Shown here: positions 41,753-51,337 of the stretch, piece by piece | How the letters are laid out: every line of letters begins with the position of its first letter | Position numbering within the stretch: position 1 is the stretch's first letter | NCBI RefSeq assembly: GCF_020615385.1 | Contig: NZ_JAJAVB010000008.1 | Coordinates: 38,556 to 102,555, forward strand | Direction: 5' to 3' | Source: Jiella soli | Lineage (GTDB): Bacteria > Pseudomonadota > Alphaproteobacteria > Rhizobiales > Rhizobiaceae | DNA length: 64,000 nucleotides | Translations under genes and position numbers: made by a program | The notes under the pieces: model-generated | Told to the model about the DNA's origin: nothing | Database searches by the model: none | The model's input: only the letters and a program-made list of their open reading frames with translations

Positions 41753-42586
41753 ATGTCGGAAGAAGCGACCCATTCGACGTTCGACGAAGCGGCTCTCGAA
41801 GAGGCCTATGCCCGCGCGCTGCGGCACGAGAAGGCCGGGCGGTCGGACGATGCGGCCAAGGCCTACCGGCAGTGCATCGAGATCGACCCCGAGGATCATG
41901 CCGGAGCCCGGCTTCGCCTGGCGGCGCTCGGTCATGAAGAGACGCCGCCATCGGCCGGCGATGCCTATGTCGCGACGCTGTTCGACCAGACGGCCGATTC
42001 CTTCGAAGATATCCTGGTGGGCCAGCTCGGCTATGGCGTGCCGGGCCTGATCGCGGAGCGGATCGCAGATGTCGCTCCCGGTCCTTACACGCGCATGCTG
42101 GATCTCGGATGCGGAACGGGGCTCGCCGGAAGGGCGCTCAGGCCGCGGGTGGACACGATCATCGGCATCGATCTCTCCGAGGGCATGGTCGAAACCTGCT
42201 TCGACACGGGCCTCTACGACCACCTCTATATCGGCGAAGCCGTCGGCTTTCTGGAGGATTTCGAGGAGGACGAGCTGTTCGACCTCATCGTGGCGGCCGA
42301 CATGCTGCCCTATCTCGGCGATCTCGATCCGCTCCTTGCCGGAATCGCGCGCCGCTCGGCCCCCGGGGGGACTCTCGCTCTGTCGACGGAGACTCTTCCC
42401 GATCCGGATTTCGGCACGCGCGACATCGTCGTCGGCCGCGACCACCGCTTTCACCACCGCGAAGGATATCTGCGCGATCGGCTGGATGCTTCGGGCTTCG
42501 AAGTTCTGGATCTACGGGACATCACCGTGCGCCAGGAGAACGGTCGGCCCGCGCCGGGCCATCTCGTCATCGCCCGCAAGCGCTGA
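41753..42586 (+). CDS. Class I SAM methyltransferase with N-terminal TPR
   Basis: 277 residues from ATG 41753 (GAGGAAA upstream). Residues ~10-50 form one TPR-like hairpin (ALEEAYARALRHEKAGRSDDAAKAYRQCIEIDPED). The methyltransferase core follows: MLDLGCGTGLAGRALRP (about 113-129), IGIDLSEGMV, FDLIVAADMLPYLGDL. This TPR-methyltransferase pairing is common in Rhizobiales; the substrate is unknown. Confidence 0.88.
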   Translation: MSEEATHSTFDEAALEEAYARALRHEKAGRSDDAAKAYRQCIEIDPEDHAGARLRLAALGHEETPPSAGDAYVATLFDQTADSFEDILVGQLGYGVPGLIAERIADVAPGPYTRMLDLGCGTGLAGRALRPRVDTIIGIDLSEGMVETCFDTGLYDHLYIGEAVGFLEDFEEDELFDLIVAADMLPYLGDLDPLLAGIARRSAPGGTLALSTETLPDPDFGTRDIVVGRDHRFHHREGYLRDRLDASGFEVLDLRDITVRQENGRPAPGHLVIARKR

Positions 42587-42825
42587 GCGCCGCGGCCGCC
42601 AATTGCGGGAGGTTTTCGGGCGGCAATCGCAATGCCGGCCGCCCTCTCGCCCTCCCCGATCCGTCATGTCCCGCGAAAATAGGCCGGGCATGTGAGCAGT
42701 GGGTCGGGAGAGCGGCTCTACCGTTTACTCCCGTTGTTGCCTGATTGACTACGACGGCGCGGACGATCTTCGTCAGCTAAACAGCCTCAACGTCCCTGCC
42801 GAGCATCCGCATGAATCCGGACCGA

Positions 42826-43032
42826 TCAGTCTCTCACGCAGTGGGAAACGCAGGCGAGCGACCAATTGCTACGCTTCGATTCCCGTTCGAGCGCTGTCCG
42901 CAGGGAATCGAGGGCCGTGTTCTGGGCACGCAGGCGCCAGATAAAGCCTTCGTCTTCGAACAGATCCAAAGCGTCGATGCATGGCGCTTCGACGATGCAG
43001 GGAACCTTTTTGAAGCTTTCCTGTTCTGTCAT
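42826..43032 (-). CDS. Small hypothetical protein
   Basis: 68 residues from ATG 43032 with an AGGGGG site upstream. The sequence (TEQESFKKVPCIVEAPCIDALDLFEDEGFIWRL) has normal composition but no recognised family. It lies between a methyltransferase gene and tRNA-Leu in otherwise empty DNA and could be spurious. Confidence 0.35.
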   Translation of the reverse strand: MTEQESFKKVPCIVEAPCIDALDLFEDEGFIWRLRAQNTALDSLRTALERESKRSNWSLACVSHCVRD

Positions 43033-43153
43033 GGACCGCCCCCTTCGCCGCGTTGATAAATTCGGCGCTTCCAAGGCATGGGACAGACGATACAGAAAAT
43101 TCCCGCTCGTGCTAAGGGATTTTTTGCGTGCTGTGGCGTCGAATCAACAAAAC

Positions 43154-43182
43154 TTGACATCAGCCTTTCGTCGGGCGAGGTC
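43154..43182 (+). promoter_or_regulatory. Possible promoter of tRNA-Leu
   Basis: A perfect TTGACA at 43154-43159, 40 bases before the tRNA start, with a poor -10 match (GAGGTC) around 43177-43182. Position fits a sigma70-type tRNA promoter. Confidence 0.45.
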
Positions 43183-43198
43183 ATCCGTTCCGGAGCGT

Positions 43199-43281
43199 GC
43201 GGGCGTGGCGGAATGGTAGACGCAAGGGACTTAAAATCCCTGGGCTTGGCCGTGCGGGTTCGAGTCCCGCCGCCCGTACCA
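43199..43281 (+). tRNA. tRNA-Leu (TAA)
   Basis: 83 bases. Acceptor GCGGGCG/CGCCCGT, anticodon stem AGGGA/TCCCT with loop CTTAAAA (anticodon TAA), a long variable arm (GGGCTTGGCCGT) as in class II tRNAs, T loop TTCGAGT, and encoded CCA at 43279-43281. Confidence 0.95.
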
Positions 43282-43423
43282 CCCGTCTCGTCGGGGTTCT
43301 CCCTATCATCCGCCTGTCGCTGATGTGTCGGCGTCTCGGGGTTGTTCCGGCAGCCTCTCCCTCGCTGGCCTGCGGGAAGCTGCACGTCTAGACTGCAGGT
43401 CTCTGCTCATTCGGAGATCTTAG

Positions 43424-44323
43424 GTGTTCAGGCGGGCGATCAAGCATCTGACACAAGGTTGGAAACGGCTCTCGGCGGCGCCGGAGGGCATCGACGCGAA
43501 GGCTCCGCCAGCCTCCTGTCCGGCCGAGAGCGAGGCGGTGCCGGTTGCGCGTCTGACCGACGAAGAGCGCGCGGCGCGATGGAACCGCCGCGATCCCGGG
43601 AGCCCTGGCAATGTGGCGCTGATGCAGGATCTCACGCTCCCCGAGCGGGAGGAGTTCGCCCGCAAGTTCAAGACGATGGTTCTGTATTTCGGGGACGAGG
43701 TGCCGGCGGCCCAAGCGGCCGAGGAGGAGGCGGCGCTCCGCGCGCTCCCGAAAGGCTACGATCTCGGCGAACTGAACGGCCTCAATATCGGCTGCGGCAA
43801 CCGCACGATCCATCCGGCGATCGTGCCCGTCGACATCATGCGCAAGCCACCGGCGGACCAGATCGCAGGCTCCCATCCCCATCTGTCGGAAAACGCCCTC
43901 CTGTCGGCGCCGGACGACCTGCCGTTCAAGGAGGGGAGTCTGGACTACATCGTCGCCCTGCACATGCTGGAGCATATCGGCGATCCGGTGTCGCTGGTGC
44001 GCTACTGGCTGTCACTTCTGAAGCCGGGCGGCGGTCTCGGCATCGTCTTGCCGGACTGGCACTACACCTGGGACGCCCGGTTCGACCGGAACACGCTCGG
44101 CCACAAATGGAACTGCACGCCGGCCCTGGTGAGGCAGCTCTATGAGGAGCACTGGCGCAACTTGGCAGAACTCGAACATCTGGACACGTATCCCTACAGG
44201 ATCTCGTTCGATTTCGTCCTGCGCAAGCACGGCACCTTCGCGCCGTTCCGGCTTCCGGACGCGAGCACCTTCAAGTCCGGCTTCCAGCTCGAAAAGGAGG
44301 GCCGCTTCCTGCACGGCGAGTGA
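43424..44323 (+). CDS. SAM-dependent methyltransferase
   Basis: 299 residues from a GTG start (43424) with GGAG eight bases upstream. The core is NIGCGNRTIHPAIVPVDIM (about 121-139), a shortened glycine motif, then APDDLPFKEGSLDYIVALHMLEHIGDP with the post-motif typical of class I methyltransferases, and LKPGGGLGIVLPDWHY. The N-terminal ~100 residues are variable. The substrate is unknown; similar proteins occur in polysaccharide or glycan loci, but no such genes are here. Confidence 0.8.
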   Translation: MFRRAIKHLTQGWKRLSAAPEGIDAKAPPASCPAESEAVPVARLTDEERAARWNRRDPGSPGNVALMQDLTLPEREEFARKFKTMVLYFGDEVPAAQAAEEEAALRALPKGYDLGELNGLNIGCGNRTIHPAIVPVDIMRKPPADQIAGSHPHLSENALLSAPDDLPFKEGSLDYIVALHMLEHIGDPVSLVRYWLSLLKPGGGLGIVLPDWHYTWDARFDRNTLGHKWNCTPALVRQLYEEHWRNLAELEHLDTYPYRISFDFVLRKHGTFAPFRLPDASTFKSGFQLEKEGRFLHGE

Positions 44324-44485
44324 GGTCGCCTGTGTCGCCCAAGGGTCTCCTCGGGGCTGCGGCGGGGAGGCTTCGCGCAAGACGGGTCCTGCATCGTGCG
44401 ACGCAGCGCTCGGCCTTGCCGCTTGTATCGTCCCGGCCGGCATGTCTCACTTCGCCCATGCCGGCGGAAAGGACGAGGAGGGATC

Positions 44486-46282
44486 ATGACCAAACCCCTG
44501 CAATATGAAGAAATTGCCCCGATCCTGGTCGATGTCGCCATGGGGCGGCGCCCGGCCGACCTGGTGATTCGCAATGGGCGATGGGTGAACGTTCATTCCG
44601 GCGAGATCATCCCCGGCACGGATTTCGCCGTCGCCGCCGGTCGGTTCGCCTATTGCGGCCCGGATGCCGGCCACGCGGTGGGGCCGGAGACGGTGGTCGT
44701 CGACGCCGTGGACCGGTACGTCGTGCCCGGGCTTTGCGACGCGCATATGCATGTCGAGAGCGGCATGGTGACGGTGACCGAGTTCTGCCGAGCGGTGATC
44801 CCGCACGGGACGACCTCGATGTTCATCGACCCGCATGAGATCGCCAATGTGCTCGGCTTGGCGGGCGTTCGCCTGATGCATGACGAGGCGCTCGATCAGC
44901 CCGTCAATGTCTGGGTGCAGATGCCGTCATGCGTTCCCTCGGCGCCGGGGCTGGAGGAGGGCGGGGCTGTGCTTGGGCCCGCCGAGGTGGCCGAGGCGAT
45001 GACCTGGCCCGGCATCATCGGTCTCGGCGAGGTGATGAACTTTCCGGGTGTCGCGGCCAACGATCCCACCATGGTCGGCGAGATCGCGGCGACCCGCAGG
45101 GCCGGCCGCACGGTGGGCGGCCACTACGCCTCGCCGGATCTCGGCCGCGCCTTCCACGGCTATGTCGCCGGGGGGCCGGAGGACGATCACGAGGGCACGC
45201 GCATGGAGGACGCCGCGGCCCGCGTGCGCCAGGGCATGAAGGCGATGCTGCGGCTCGGCTCGGCCTGGTACGACGTGGCGACCCAGGTCCGCGCCATCAC
45301 CGAGATGGGCCTCGCATCCCGCCACTTCATCCTGTGCACCGACGACTGCCATTCCGGCACGCTGGTGCGCGACGGCCATATGAACCGCGTCGTGCGCCAC
45401 GCGATCAGCCAAGGCTTGAAGCCGATGACGGCGATCCAGATGGCGACGATTAACACCGCCGAGCATTTCAAGCTGGAGCGTGAGATCGGCTCCGTCACGC
45501 CGGGCCGGCGCGCCGACTTCCTCCTCGTCTCCGACCTCGCGGAACTCCGGATCGACGAAGTCTACGGCCGCGGCGTGCGGCTTGCCGCGAAGGGGCGGCT
45601 CGAAGCCGATATGCCCGCCCATGCCTATCCGGAGACGGCAAAGAACACCGTGAAGCTCGGCCGCAGGCTGCAAGCCGGCGACTTCACGGTTCCGGCTCCG
45701 GCCGGCGCCGGCGACACGGTAAAGGCCCGGGTCATCGGCGTGGTCGAGAACCAGGCCCCCACGCGGGCGCTGACGGCGGATCTGCCGGTCGAGGAGGGCG
45801 CCGTCGGTCCCGACCCCGACCAGGACGTGTGCCGGATCGCGCTCGTCGAGCGGCACCGGGCGTCGGGGGAGGTGGTCAACGGCTTCGTCTCCGGCTTCGG
45901 CTATCGCGGCCGCTGCGCCATGGCGTCCACGGTCGCGCATGATTCGCATCACATGATCGTGGTCGGAACGAGCGCCGAGGACATGGCCCTTGCGGCCAAT
46001 CGCCTGGGTGAGACCGGCGGCGGCGTCGTTTTCTTCGCCGACGGAGAGGAGCAGGCGCTGATCGAGATGCCAATCGCGGGACTGATGTCGGACGAGCGCG
46101 CGGAGATCGTCGCCGAGAAGGCCGACCGGCTGATTGCCGCGATGCGGGCGGCGGGCTGCACGCTCAACAACGCCTATATGCAGCATTCGCTGCTGGCGCT
46201 CGTGGTGATCCCGGCCCTGCGCATCTCCGACAAGGGGATCGTCGACGTCGAGCGATTTGAACTCGTCGACCTCTTCGTTTGA
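44486..46282 (+). CDS. ade: Adenine deaminase
   Basis: Converts adenine to hypoxanthine and ammonia for purine salvage. 598 residues of the amidohydrolase superfamily: PGLCDAHMHVESGMVTVTEFC (metal His pair), GTTSMFIDPHEIANVLG, GHYASPDLG, and LCTDDCHSGTLV (metal Asp). The C-terminal part has the family HDSHHMIVVGTSAEDM and DGEEQALIEMPIAGLMSDE. GAGGAGGG lies five bases before the ATG. Single gene. Confidence 0.95.
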   Translation: MTKPLQYEEIAPILVDVAMGRRPADLVIRNGRWVNVHSGEIIPGTDFAVAAGRFAYCGPDAGHAVGPETVVVDAVDRYVVPGLCDAHMHVESGMVTVTEFCRAVIPHGTTSMFIDPHEIANVLGLAGVRLMHDEALDQPVNVWVQMPSCVPSAPGLEEGGAVLGPAEVAEAMTWPGIIGLGEVMNFPGVAANDPTMVGEIAATRRAGRTVGGHYASPDLGRAFHGYVAGGPEDDHEGTRMEDAAARVRQGMKAMLRLGSAWYDVATQVRAITEMGLASRHFILCTDDCHSGTLVRDGHMNRVVRHAISQGLKPMTAIQMATINTAEHFKLEREIGSVTPGRRADFLLVSDLAELRIDEVYGRGVRLAAKGRLEADMPAHAYPETAKNTVKLGRRLQAGDFTVPAPAGAGDTVKARVIGVVENQAPTRALTADLPVEEGAVGPDPDQDVCRIALVERHRASGEVVNGFVSGFGYRGRCAMASTVAHDSHHMIVVGTSAEDMALAANRLGETGGGVVFFADGEEQALIEMPIAGLMSDERAEIVAEKADRLIAAMRAAGCTLNNAYMQHSLLALVVIPALRISDKGIVDVERFELVDLFV

Positions 46283-46321
46283 CGGCTTGAGCGGCGCTGT
46301 GCGCCGCGCAAAGCCGAGACG

Positions 46322-46690
46322 TCACTCCGGCTCGCTCGCGGTGTTGCGGGCGGCACGCCGCTGCCGCCACTTTCCCCATTTGACATCCATTCGCCGGCGG
46401 AACCGCCGAACCGGGGGGAGATCGACCGACAGGACCAGGAGACCCAGCGGCAGCATCCAGAAACCGAGCACGGGCAGGAAGCCCAGGACGCCGCCGGCGG
46501 CGAGGCCGGAACCGATCGCGACGCGTCCTGCGCGGCTCGCCGGCAAAGGAAGGCGTCGGCCGAACAGGGTGATTCCCTGCCGGGGCGCCGCGCCGGTGGT
46601 CGAGCCGGGTTCGGGCGCGGTGTGCCGGTGGCTGGCCGCCGATCGCTGGTATGTCACCGTCTGTCCTTCTGCCGTAAACTGCCGTCGCAT
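46322..46690 (-). CDS. Small membrane protein of unknown function
   Basis: 122 residues from ATG 46690 (frame open to 46807). It has a hydrophobic stretch of ~40 residues (GRVAIGSGLAAGGVLGFLPVLGFWMLPLGLLVLSVDLP) forming one or two membrane segments and a strongly basic C-terminus (RRFRRRMDVKWGKWRQRR). No family is named; similar proteins with a PV-LGFWMLPLG motif occur in alphaproteobacteria. Confidence 0.55.
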   Translation of the reverse strand: MRRQFTAEGQTVTYQRSAASHRHTAPEPGSTTGAAPRQGITLFGRRLPLPASRAGRVAIGSGLAAGGVLGFLPVLGFWMLPLGLLVLSVDLPPVRRFRRRMDVKWGKWRQRRAARNTASEPE

Positions 46691-46832
46691 CGCGATGAGA
46701 TGGGGATCGGGCGGACCTTTCGCAAAGTCCGGCGGCCCCGATGCGCCAGGCGCGGACTTTTTCGCGATCAACCCTTTGCAAGCACGGGACGGCTTTGCTA
46801 TAGGCACCCCAGCGCGCTTCGGCGGCGCTTTT

Positions 46833-46907
46833 TCCCCGGTAGCTCAGTGGTAGAGCACTCGACTGTTAATCGATCGGTCGCTGGTTCGAATCCGGCCCGG
46901 GGAGCCA
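46833..46907 (+). tRNA. tRNA-Asn (GTT)
   Basis: 75 bases: acceptor TCCCCGG/CCGGGGA, D arm GCTC/GAGC, anticodon loop CTGTTAA (anticodon GTT), T loop TTCGAAT, discriminator G and encoded CCA at 46905-46907. Confidence 0.96.
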
Positions 46908-46912
46908 GCTTC

Positions 46913-46965
46913 AAGGCCAGGACGTCGATCCCCCTCGGGACGATCCGTTCTGGCCTTTTGCTTTT
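46913..46965 (+). terminator. Terminator downstream of tRNA-Asn
   Basis: AAGGCCAGGACG at 46913-46924 pairs with CGTTCTGGCCTT at 46946-46957 (one G-T pair), a 12-bp stem with a 21-base loop, followed by TTGCTTTT. Confidence 0.6.
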
Positions 46966-47021
46966 GCACGGCATGGCCGAAGTCGGCGGCGAATCTGCGG
47001 CCCGCGCCGGCATCCGCCGCG

Positions 47022-48557
47022 TCAGCGGCCGGATGAGTCGGCCGCAGGATAGAGCGCCCTTGCGTCTTCCATCAGAGCATGGCGTGAATCGCGTCTCAGA
47101 TACATCATGTGCCCGCCGAGATAGTCTTTCAGCGTGATCGCCCGCGCCCCGGCGAGCGGCGGCAACTGGCTCACGAGGTAGTGCGAGGCGAAATAGGGCG
47201 TGACGAGGTCGCTGAGGCCGTGGGCGATCAGGATCTTCAAATCCGGATTGTACGCACGGGCCTCCTGAAGATCCGGCATGGCGTCGGCATAGCCCTGGTC
47301 GCTGCCGCTGTTCCCGTAGTCCCAGCGGCGGCTGATCTCGCCCTCGAGGAGCCGGTAGGTGATGTCCGTTCTGTAGCCGAGATCGTGCCGCACATAGTCG
47401 ACGAAGGCTGCGGTCCAGATCGGCCCCATGCGGTCGAGCACCGCGTCGGGACCGTGCGGGAAGGCGCTGGCCGGATCGATATCGGGGCCGGCGAGCGTGC
47501 CGTCATAGCGGCTGAGGACCCTGCCGTCCTCGCTGGCGAACGCCTTGGTGAAGGCCGAGGGCGAGACCTGACCGAATCGGCGCTGGACGAAATCGAGCGG
47601 CAGGCCGATCAGATCCGCCACCTTCGCACTGGCCCGCTCCCTCGTCGCGGCCGGGCCGGCGGCGAGATCGACGAGATATTCGCCGAGCGCGTAGTCCTCC
47701 ACGGGCTGGAGCCGCTCCTCCAGCGCCGCGCGGTCGGTGATGCCCTCGGCGAAGAAATTGACGGCCGCCATCGAGGGGAGGACCACAGCGGAGGGCAGGA
47801 TCTGCGACGTCTGATGGCCGAAGACGAGCGACAGATCCAGGGCCGGCGAGATCAGGACGAGGCCGCTCGGCGCGACGCCCGACGCGTCCGGCAGCGCCTT
47901 GGCGAGAAGCGCCGCGCGAAAGCCGCCATAGCTTTCGCCGGCGAGGAAGACCGGCGACGTCTGCCGCTCCTTGCGCGACAGATAGAGCCGGATGAAGGCC
48001 GCCATCGTCTCCCTGTCGGCGTCGACGCCCCAGAAGTCCTTGTCGTTCTTCGGGTCGGCGGCCCGGCTGTAGCCGGTGCCGACCGGGTCGACGAAGACGA
48101 GGTCGGTGAAGGCGAGCCAGCTGTCGGGATTGTCGACGAGGCGCGCCGGCGGTGGCGGAATGCTGCCGTCCCTGTCGAGCGCGACGATCCGCGGCCCGAT
48201 CGCGCCGATATGGAGATAGGCGGAGGCCGCGCCGGGGCCGCCATTGAAGATGAAGGTGACGGGACGGTCGCGGTCGGCCGGCGTCGCCGTGTAGGAAACG
48301 TAGAACATCTCCGCATTCGTCGTGCCGCTGCCGTCCCGGATCGGAAGCGTCGCCGCTTCCGCCTGGTAGGACAGCGTGCGGTCGCCGAGCGTGAGGCTGT
48401 GCTGGCTGAGCGAGGCTTCCGGCAGGAGCGCCAGAATGCCGGTGCCGGGGCTCTCGGCTTTCTGCGCAGAGGCCGGCATGCCGGATGCGAGCGCGAAGAC
48501 AACGAGGCAGAGGAGAGGCAGGATGCGGTGGCGAAGACGGGGGATTGGCTTGGTCAT
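47022..48557 (-). CDS. Secreted S10-family serine carboxypeptidase-like protein
   Basis: 511 residues with a signal peptide (cleaved near ASA-Q, about residue 31). Alpha/beta-hydrolase fold of peptidase family S10: FIFNGGPGAASAYLH (oxyanion region), nucleophile Ser in GESYGGFR, acid Asp in HGLSDLVTPY and His in GGHMMYLR. Family members cleave C-terminal residues or act as acyltransferases; this periplasmic bacterial form is probably a peptidase. Single gene. Confidence 0.88.
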   Translation of the reverse strand: MTKPIPRLRHRILPLLCLVVFALASGMPASAQKAESPGTGILALLPEASLSQHSLTLGDRTLSYQAEAATLPIRDGSGTTNAEMFYVSYTATPADRDRPVTFIFNGGPGAASAYLHIGAIGPRIVALDRDGSIPPPPARLVDNPDSWLAFTDLVFVDPVGTGYSRAADPKNDKDFWGVDADRETMAAFIRLYLSRKERQTSPVFLAGESYGGFRAALLAKALPDASGVAPSGLVLISPALDLSLVFGHQTSQILPSAVVLPSMAAVNFFAEGITDRAALEERLQPVEDYALGEYLVDLAAGPAATRERASAKVADLIGLPLDFVQRRFGQVSPSAFTKAFASEDGRVLSRYDGTLAGPDIDPASAFPHGPDAVLDRMGPIWTAAFVDYVRHDLGYRTDITYRLLEGEISRRWDYGNSGSDQGYADAMPDLQEARAYNPDLKILIAHGLSDLVTPYFASHYLVSQLPPLAGARAITLKDYLGGHMMYLRRDSRHALMEDARALYPAADSSGR

Positions 48558-48711
48558 CCGCCGATTCTGTCCGACCCGCCGGGCAGGGGTGTGACACCGG
48601 CCTGAAGCGCGTCATCACAATGGCGTCACATCGAAGGCGACGGCCGCAATTTCCTCGGCGCGATAGGGCGCGCCGCAGCGGCGGGCCGTAGGAGACATCC
48701 AGGCGGATACG

Positions 48712-48742
48712 AAAAAGCCGCGGGAGACGACCCCCGCGGCTT
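48712..48742 (-). terminator. Rho-independent terminator of rplM-rpsI
   Basis: AAGCCGCGGG at 48715-48724 pairs with CCCGCGGCTT at 48733-48742; on the minus strand the stem is followed by a run of T (A at 48712-48716 on the plus strand). It lies 28 bases beyond the rpsI stop. Confidence 0.88.
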
Positions 48743-48769
48743 CGATGTTCGCTTCGTTCGTCCCGGCGC

Positions 48770-49246
48770 TTAGCGCTTGGAGAACTGGAAGGAGCGGCGG
48801 GCCTTCGCCTTGCCGTACTTCTTGCGCTCCACGGTGCGCGAGTCGCGGGTCAGGAAGCCGCCCTTCTTCAAAACCGGACGCAGGCCCGGCTCGTAATAGG
48901 TCAGCGCCTTGGAGATGCCGTGGCGAACCGCGCCGGCTTGGCCGGAGAGGCCGCCGCCGGCGACCGTCGCGATGATGTCGAACTGGCCGTCGCGGCTGGC
49001 CGCGACGATCGGCTGGCGCAGCACCATCTGCAGGACCGGCCGCGCGAAATAGGCGGTGTAGTCCTTGTCGTTGACGATGATCTTGCCGGAGCCGGGCTTC
49101 ACCCAGACGCGGGCGACCGCGTCCTTGCGCTTGCCGGTCGCATAGGCACGGCCGTACTGGTCGAGCTTCTGGACGTGGACCGGCGCGTCAGGCTGGGTCG
49201 CGACCTCGGCGGTGCCGAGTTCCTCGAGCGAAGAGAGCTGGGACAT
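48770..49246 (-). CDS. rpsI: 30S ribosomal protein S9
   Basis: 158 residues. The family core [60 protein letters not shown] and the basic tail ending FQFSKR, which reaches the P-site tRNA, are all present; there is an N-terminal extension of ~30 residues as in Rhizobiales. Its ATG overlaps the rplM stop by one base (TAATG). Confidence 0.98.
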   Translation of the reverse strand: MSQLSSLEELGTAEVATQPDAPVHVQKLDQYGRAYATGKRKDAVARVWVKPGSGKIIVNDKDYTAYFARPVLQMVLRQPIVAASRDGQFDIIATVAGGGLSGQAGAVRHGISKALTYYEPGLRPVLKKGGFLTRDSRTVERKKYGKAKARRSFQFSKR

Positions 49247-49710
49247 TATGCGGCCCTCGCATTCTTGGAGTTCATGGCCTTGACGTCGAGCGTCTCGGGG
49301 TTCTGCGCCACGTGCGGATGTTCCGCGCCGGCATAGACGCGGAGGTTCTTCAGCTGGCGACGGCCAAGCGGCCCGCGCGGCAGCATGCGCTCCACGGCCT
49401 TCTCGACGACGCGCTCCGGGAAGCGCCCCTCGAGGATGGCGCGCGCGGTGCGCTCCTTGATGCCGCCGGCATAGCCGGTGTGCCAGTAATAGGTCTTGTT
49501 GTGGTACTTCTTGCCGGTCAGCACGATCTTGTCGGCGTTGACGATGATGATGTTGTCACCGTCGTCGACATGCGGCGTGAAGGTCGGCTTGTGCTTGCCG
49601 CGAAGGCGGAGCGCGACGATGGAAGCGAGGCGGCCGACGACGAGCCCTTCGGCGTCGATCAGAATCCACTTCTTCTCCACCGTCTCGACTTTTTGCGAGA
49701 AGGTCTTCAT
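49246..49710 (-). CDS. rplM: 50S ribosomal protein L13
   Basis: 154 residues. Typical L13 motifs are [61 protein letters not shown] and the [25 protein letters not shown]. First gene of the rplM-rpsI operon; the promoter lies in the 217 bases up to the thioesterase gene. Confidence 0.98.
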   Translation of the reverse strand: MKTFSQKVETVEKKWILIDAEGLVVGRLASIVALRLRGKHKPTFTPHVDDGDNIIIVNADKIVLTGKKYHNKTYYWHTGYAGGIKERTARAILEGRFPERVVEKAVERMLPRGPLGRRQLKNLRVYAGAEHPHVAQNPETLDVKAMNSKNARAA

Positions 49711-49927
49711 GGGTTGCCCCTCAGGTGTCGATGGGTCTCAACGGCGCGCCATCAGGGGCCGCCATACGAAAAGGGCGGCCGACGGCCGCTCTTCCTGAGG
49801 GCTCACATACGGGTCGGCGCGCTGTCTGTCAACGCCAAAGAGCCCAAGAACCTTCCGGCGTATCCCCTGTCATGCAGGCGCTCGAGGGCCGTTGGTATCA
49901 TGCTACCATAAGATTTCCGTCGCCGGG

Positions 49928-50386
49928 TCAATGCGGCGGGATGGAATAGGTCGCGACCGCATGGGCGACCGTCACGCCGTCGCCCTCGTTCTGGATCGCC
50001 ACCTCGACCACGGCGAGGCGCTTGCCGAGCTTCAGGATCGTGCCGCGGCCGAGGAGCGGGCCGGGCTCGGGCTTCCTCAGGAAATTGATGGTGAGATTGG
50101 TGGTGACGGCCAGCGCCACCGGGCCGATATGGGCGAGGATCGCAATATAGGCGGCGATGTCGGCGAGCGAGAAGAGGCTCGGCCCGGACACGGTGCCCCC
50201 CGGCCGAAGATGCCGCTCCTCGGCCAAAAGCTGCATCGTCGCCGCACCGGGGCCGACGGAAACGACGGAATAGCCGTCGGCCTGCGGGAACTCGGCCTTC
50301 AGGAACGCGTCCAGTTCGGCGGCGGTCATGATCGGCTGCAACGGCAATGCTCCTTGCGCTTCGAGGGCAGGGCCATCGTGTGGCAT
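49928..50386 (-). CDS. PaaI-family thioesterase
   Basis: 152 residues of the hot-dog fold. Motifs: GGTVSGPSLFSLADIAAYIAIL (substrate/catalytic region, family GGxxxxxxDxA) and TNLTINFLRKPEPGPL. Hydrolyses acyl-CoA, often aromatic acyl-CoA. ATG 50386 with AGGAAGAGG upstream was chosen over ATG 50329. It diverges from an enoyl-CoA hydratase-like gene 133 bases away, suggesting a joint role in acyl-CoA metabolism. Confidence 0.85.
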   Translation of the reverse strand: MPHDGPALEAQGALPLQPIMTAAELDAFLKAEFPQADGYSVVSVGPGAATMQLLAEERHLRPGGTVSGPSLFSLADIAAYIAILAHIGPVALAVTTNLTINFLRKPEPGPLLGRGTILKLGKRLAVVEVAIQNEGDGVTVAHAVATYSIPPH

Positions 50387-50518
50387 CCCGCCTCTTCCTG
50401 GCCTATCTTCGGCGACTGAGCTTGCCAAGCCGCCACCGCAGGGGCCGGACTTCATCCCGGCCGCGCTGTGGCCGCGGCCGGCAGTGATTGCCTCCTCGCA
50501 AGGGACAGACTCAGTTTC

Positions 50519-51337
50519 ATGGCAGACATACTCCCCATGGCCGACGCGGCTCCGCATCCGATCGACGTCCAGCACGCGCCGGGAATCACCCGGATCGTCC
50601 TGTCCAGCCCACCGGCCAACGCCCTGTCGCTGAAGATGATGGACGCGCTTAGGGCCGCGCTCGACGAGGCCGCCGCGGATGCGGACTGCCGGGTGGTCGT
50701 CATCGCCGCCGCCGGCAAGATCTTCTCGGCCGGCCACGACCTCAAGGAACTGACCGCCCACCGCAAGGACGCGGACCGGGGCCGGACGTTCTTCGAGACG
50801 ACGATGGCGCAATGCGCCGAGCTGATGCAGGCGATCGTCAGGCACCGCTGCCCCGTCATCGCCGAGGTGAATGGGCTCGCCACCGCCGCCGGCTGCCAGC
50901 TCGTCGCCTCCTGCGACCTCGCCATCGCCTCGGAGGAGGCGCAGTTCTGCACGCCGGGCGTCAATATCGGCCTGTTCTGCTCGACTCCCATGGTGGCGCT
51001 GTCGCGCAACCTCTCCCGCAAGCATGCGATGGAGATGCTGCTCACCGGCGAGACGATCGACGCGCGCTCGGCCCGCGAGTTCGGCCTCGTCAACCGGGTC
51101 GTGCCGCCGGAATATCTCGGCACCGTCGTCGGCAAATACGCGACCACCATCGCCGGCAAGTCGGCGCTGACGGTGCGGACCGGCAAGGAGGCGTTCTACG
51201 CCCAGGCCGAAATGGGCCTGTCGGACGCCTACGACTATGCGGCGCGGGTCATGGTCGAGAACATGCTGGCGCGCGATGCGGAGGAGGGGATCGGCGCCTT
51301 CCTCGAAAAGCGCAGGCCGGAATGGACCGGGCAATGA
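50519..51337 (+). CDS. Enoyl-CoA hydratase/isomerase family protein
   Basis: 272 residues of the crotonase superfamily. The CoA oxyanion-hole motif SAGHDLKEL and the second NGLATAAGCQLVASCDLAIAS are present. The catalytic Glu pair of true hydratases is not clear: the second position lies in GVNIGLFCSTPM. It could be an isomerase or other crotonase. The next gene starts inside its stop (ATGA, 51334-51337). Start ATG 50519 or 50537. Confidence 0.87.
   Translation: MADILPMADAAPHPIDVQHAPGITRIVLSSPPANALSLKMMDALRAALDEAAADADCRVVVIAAAGKIFSAGHDLKELTAHRKDADRGRTFFETTMAQCAELMQAIVRHRCPVIAEVNGLATAAGCQLVASCDLAIASEEAQFCTPGVNIGLFCSTPMVALSRNLSRKHAMEMLLTGETIDARSAREFGLVNRVVPPEYLGTVVGKYATTIAGKSALTVRTGKEAFYAQAEMGLSDAYDYAARVMVENMLARDAEEGIGAFLEKRRPEWTGQ

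Noticed and set aside
41339..42457. A 372-residue minus-strand frame across the terminator and the TPR-methyltransferase
   Set aside because: Antisense to clear plus-strand genes; no motif.
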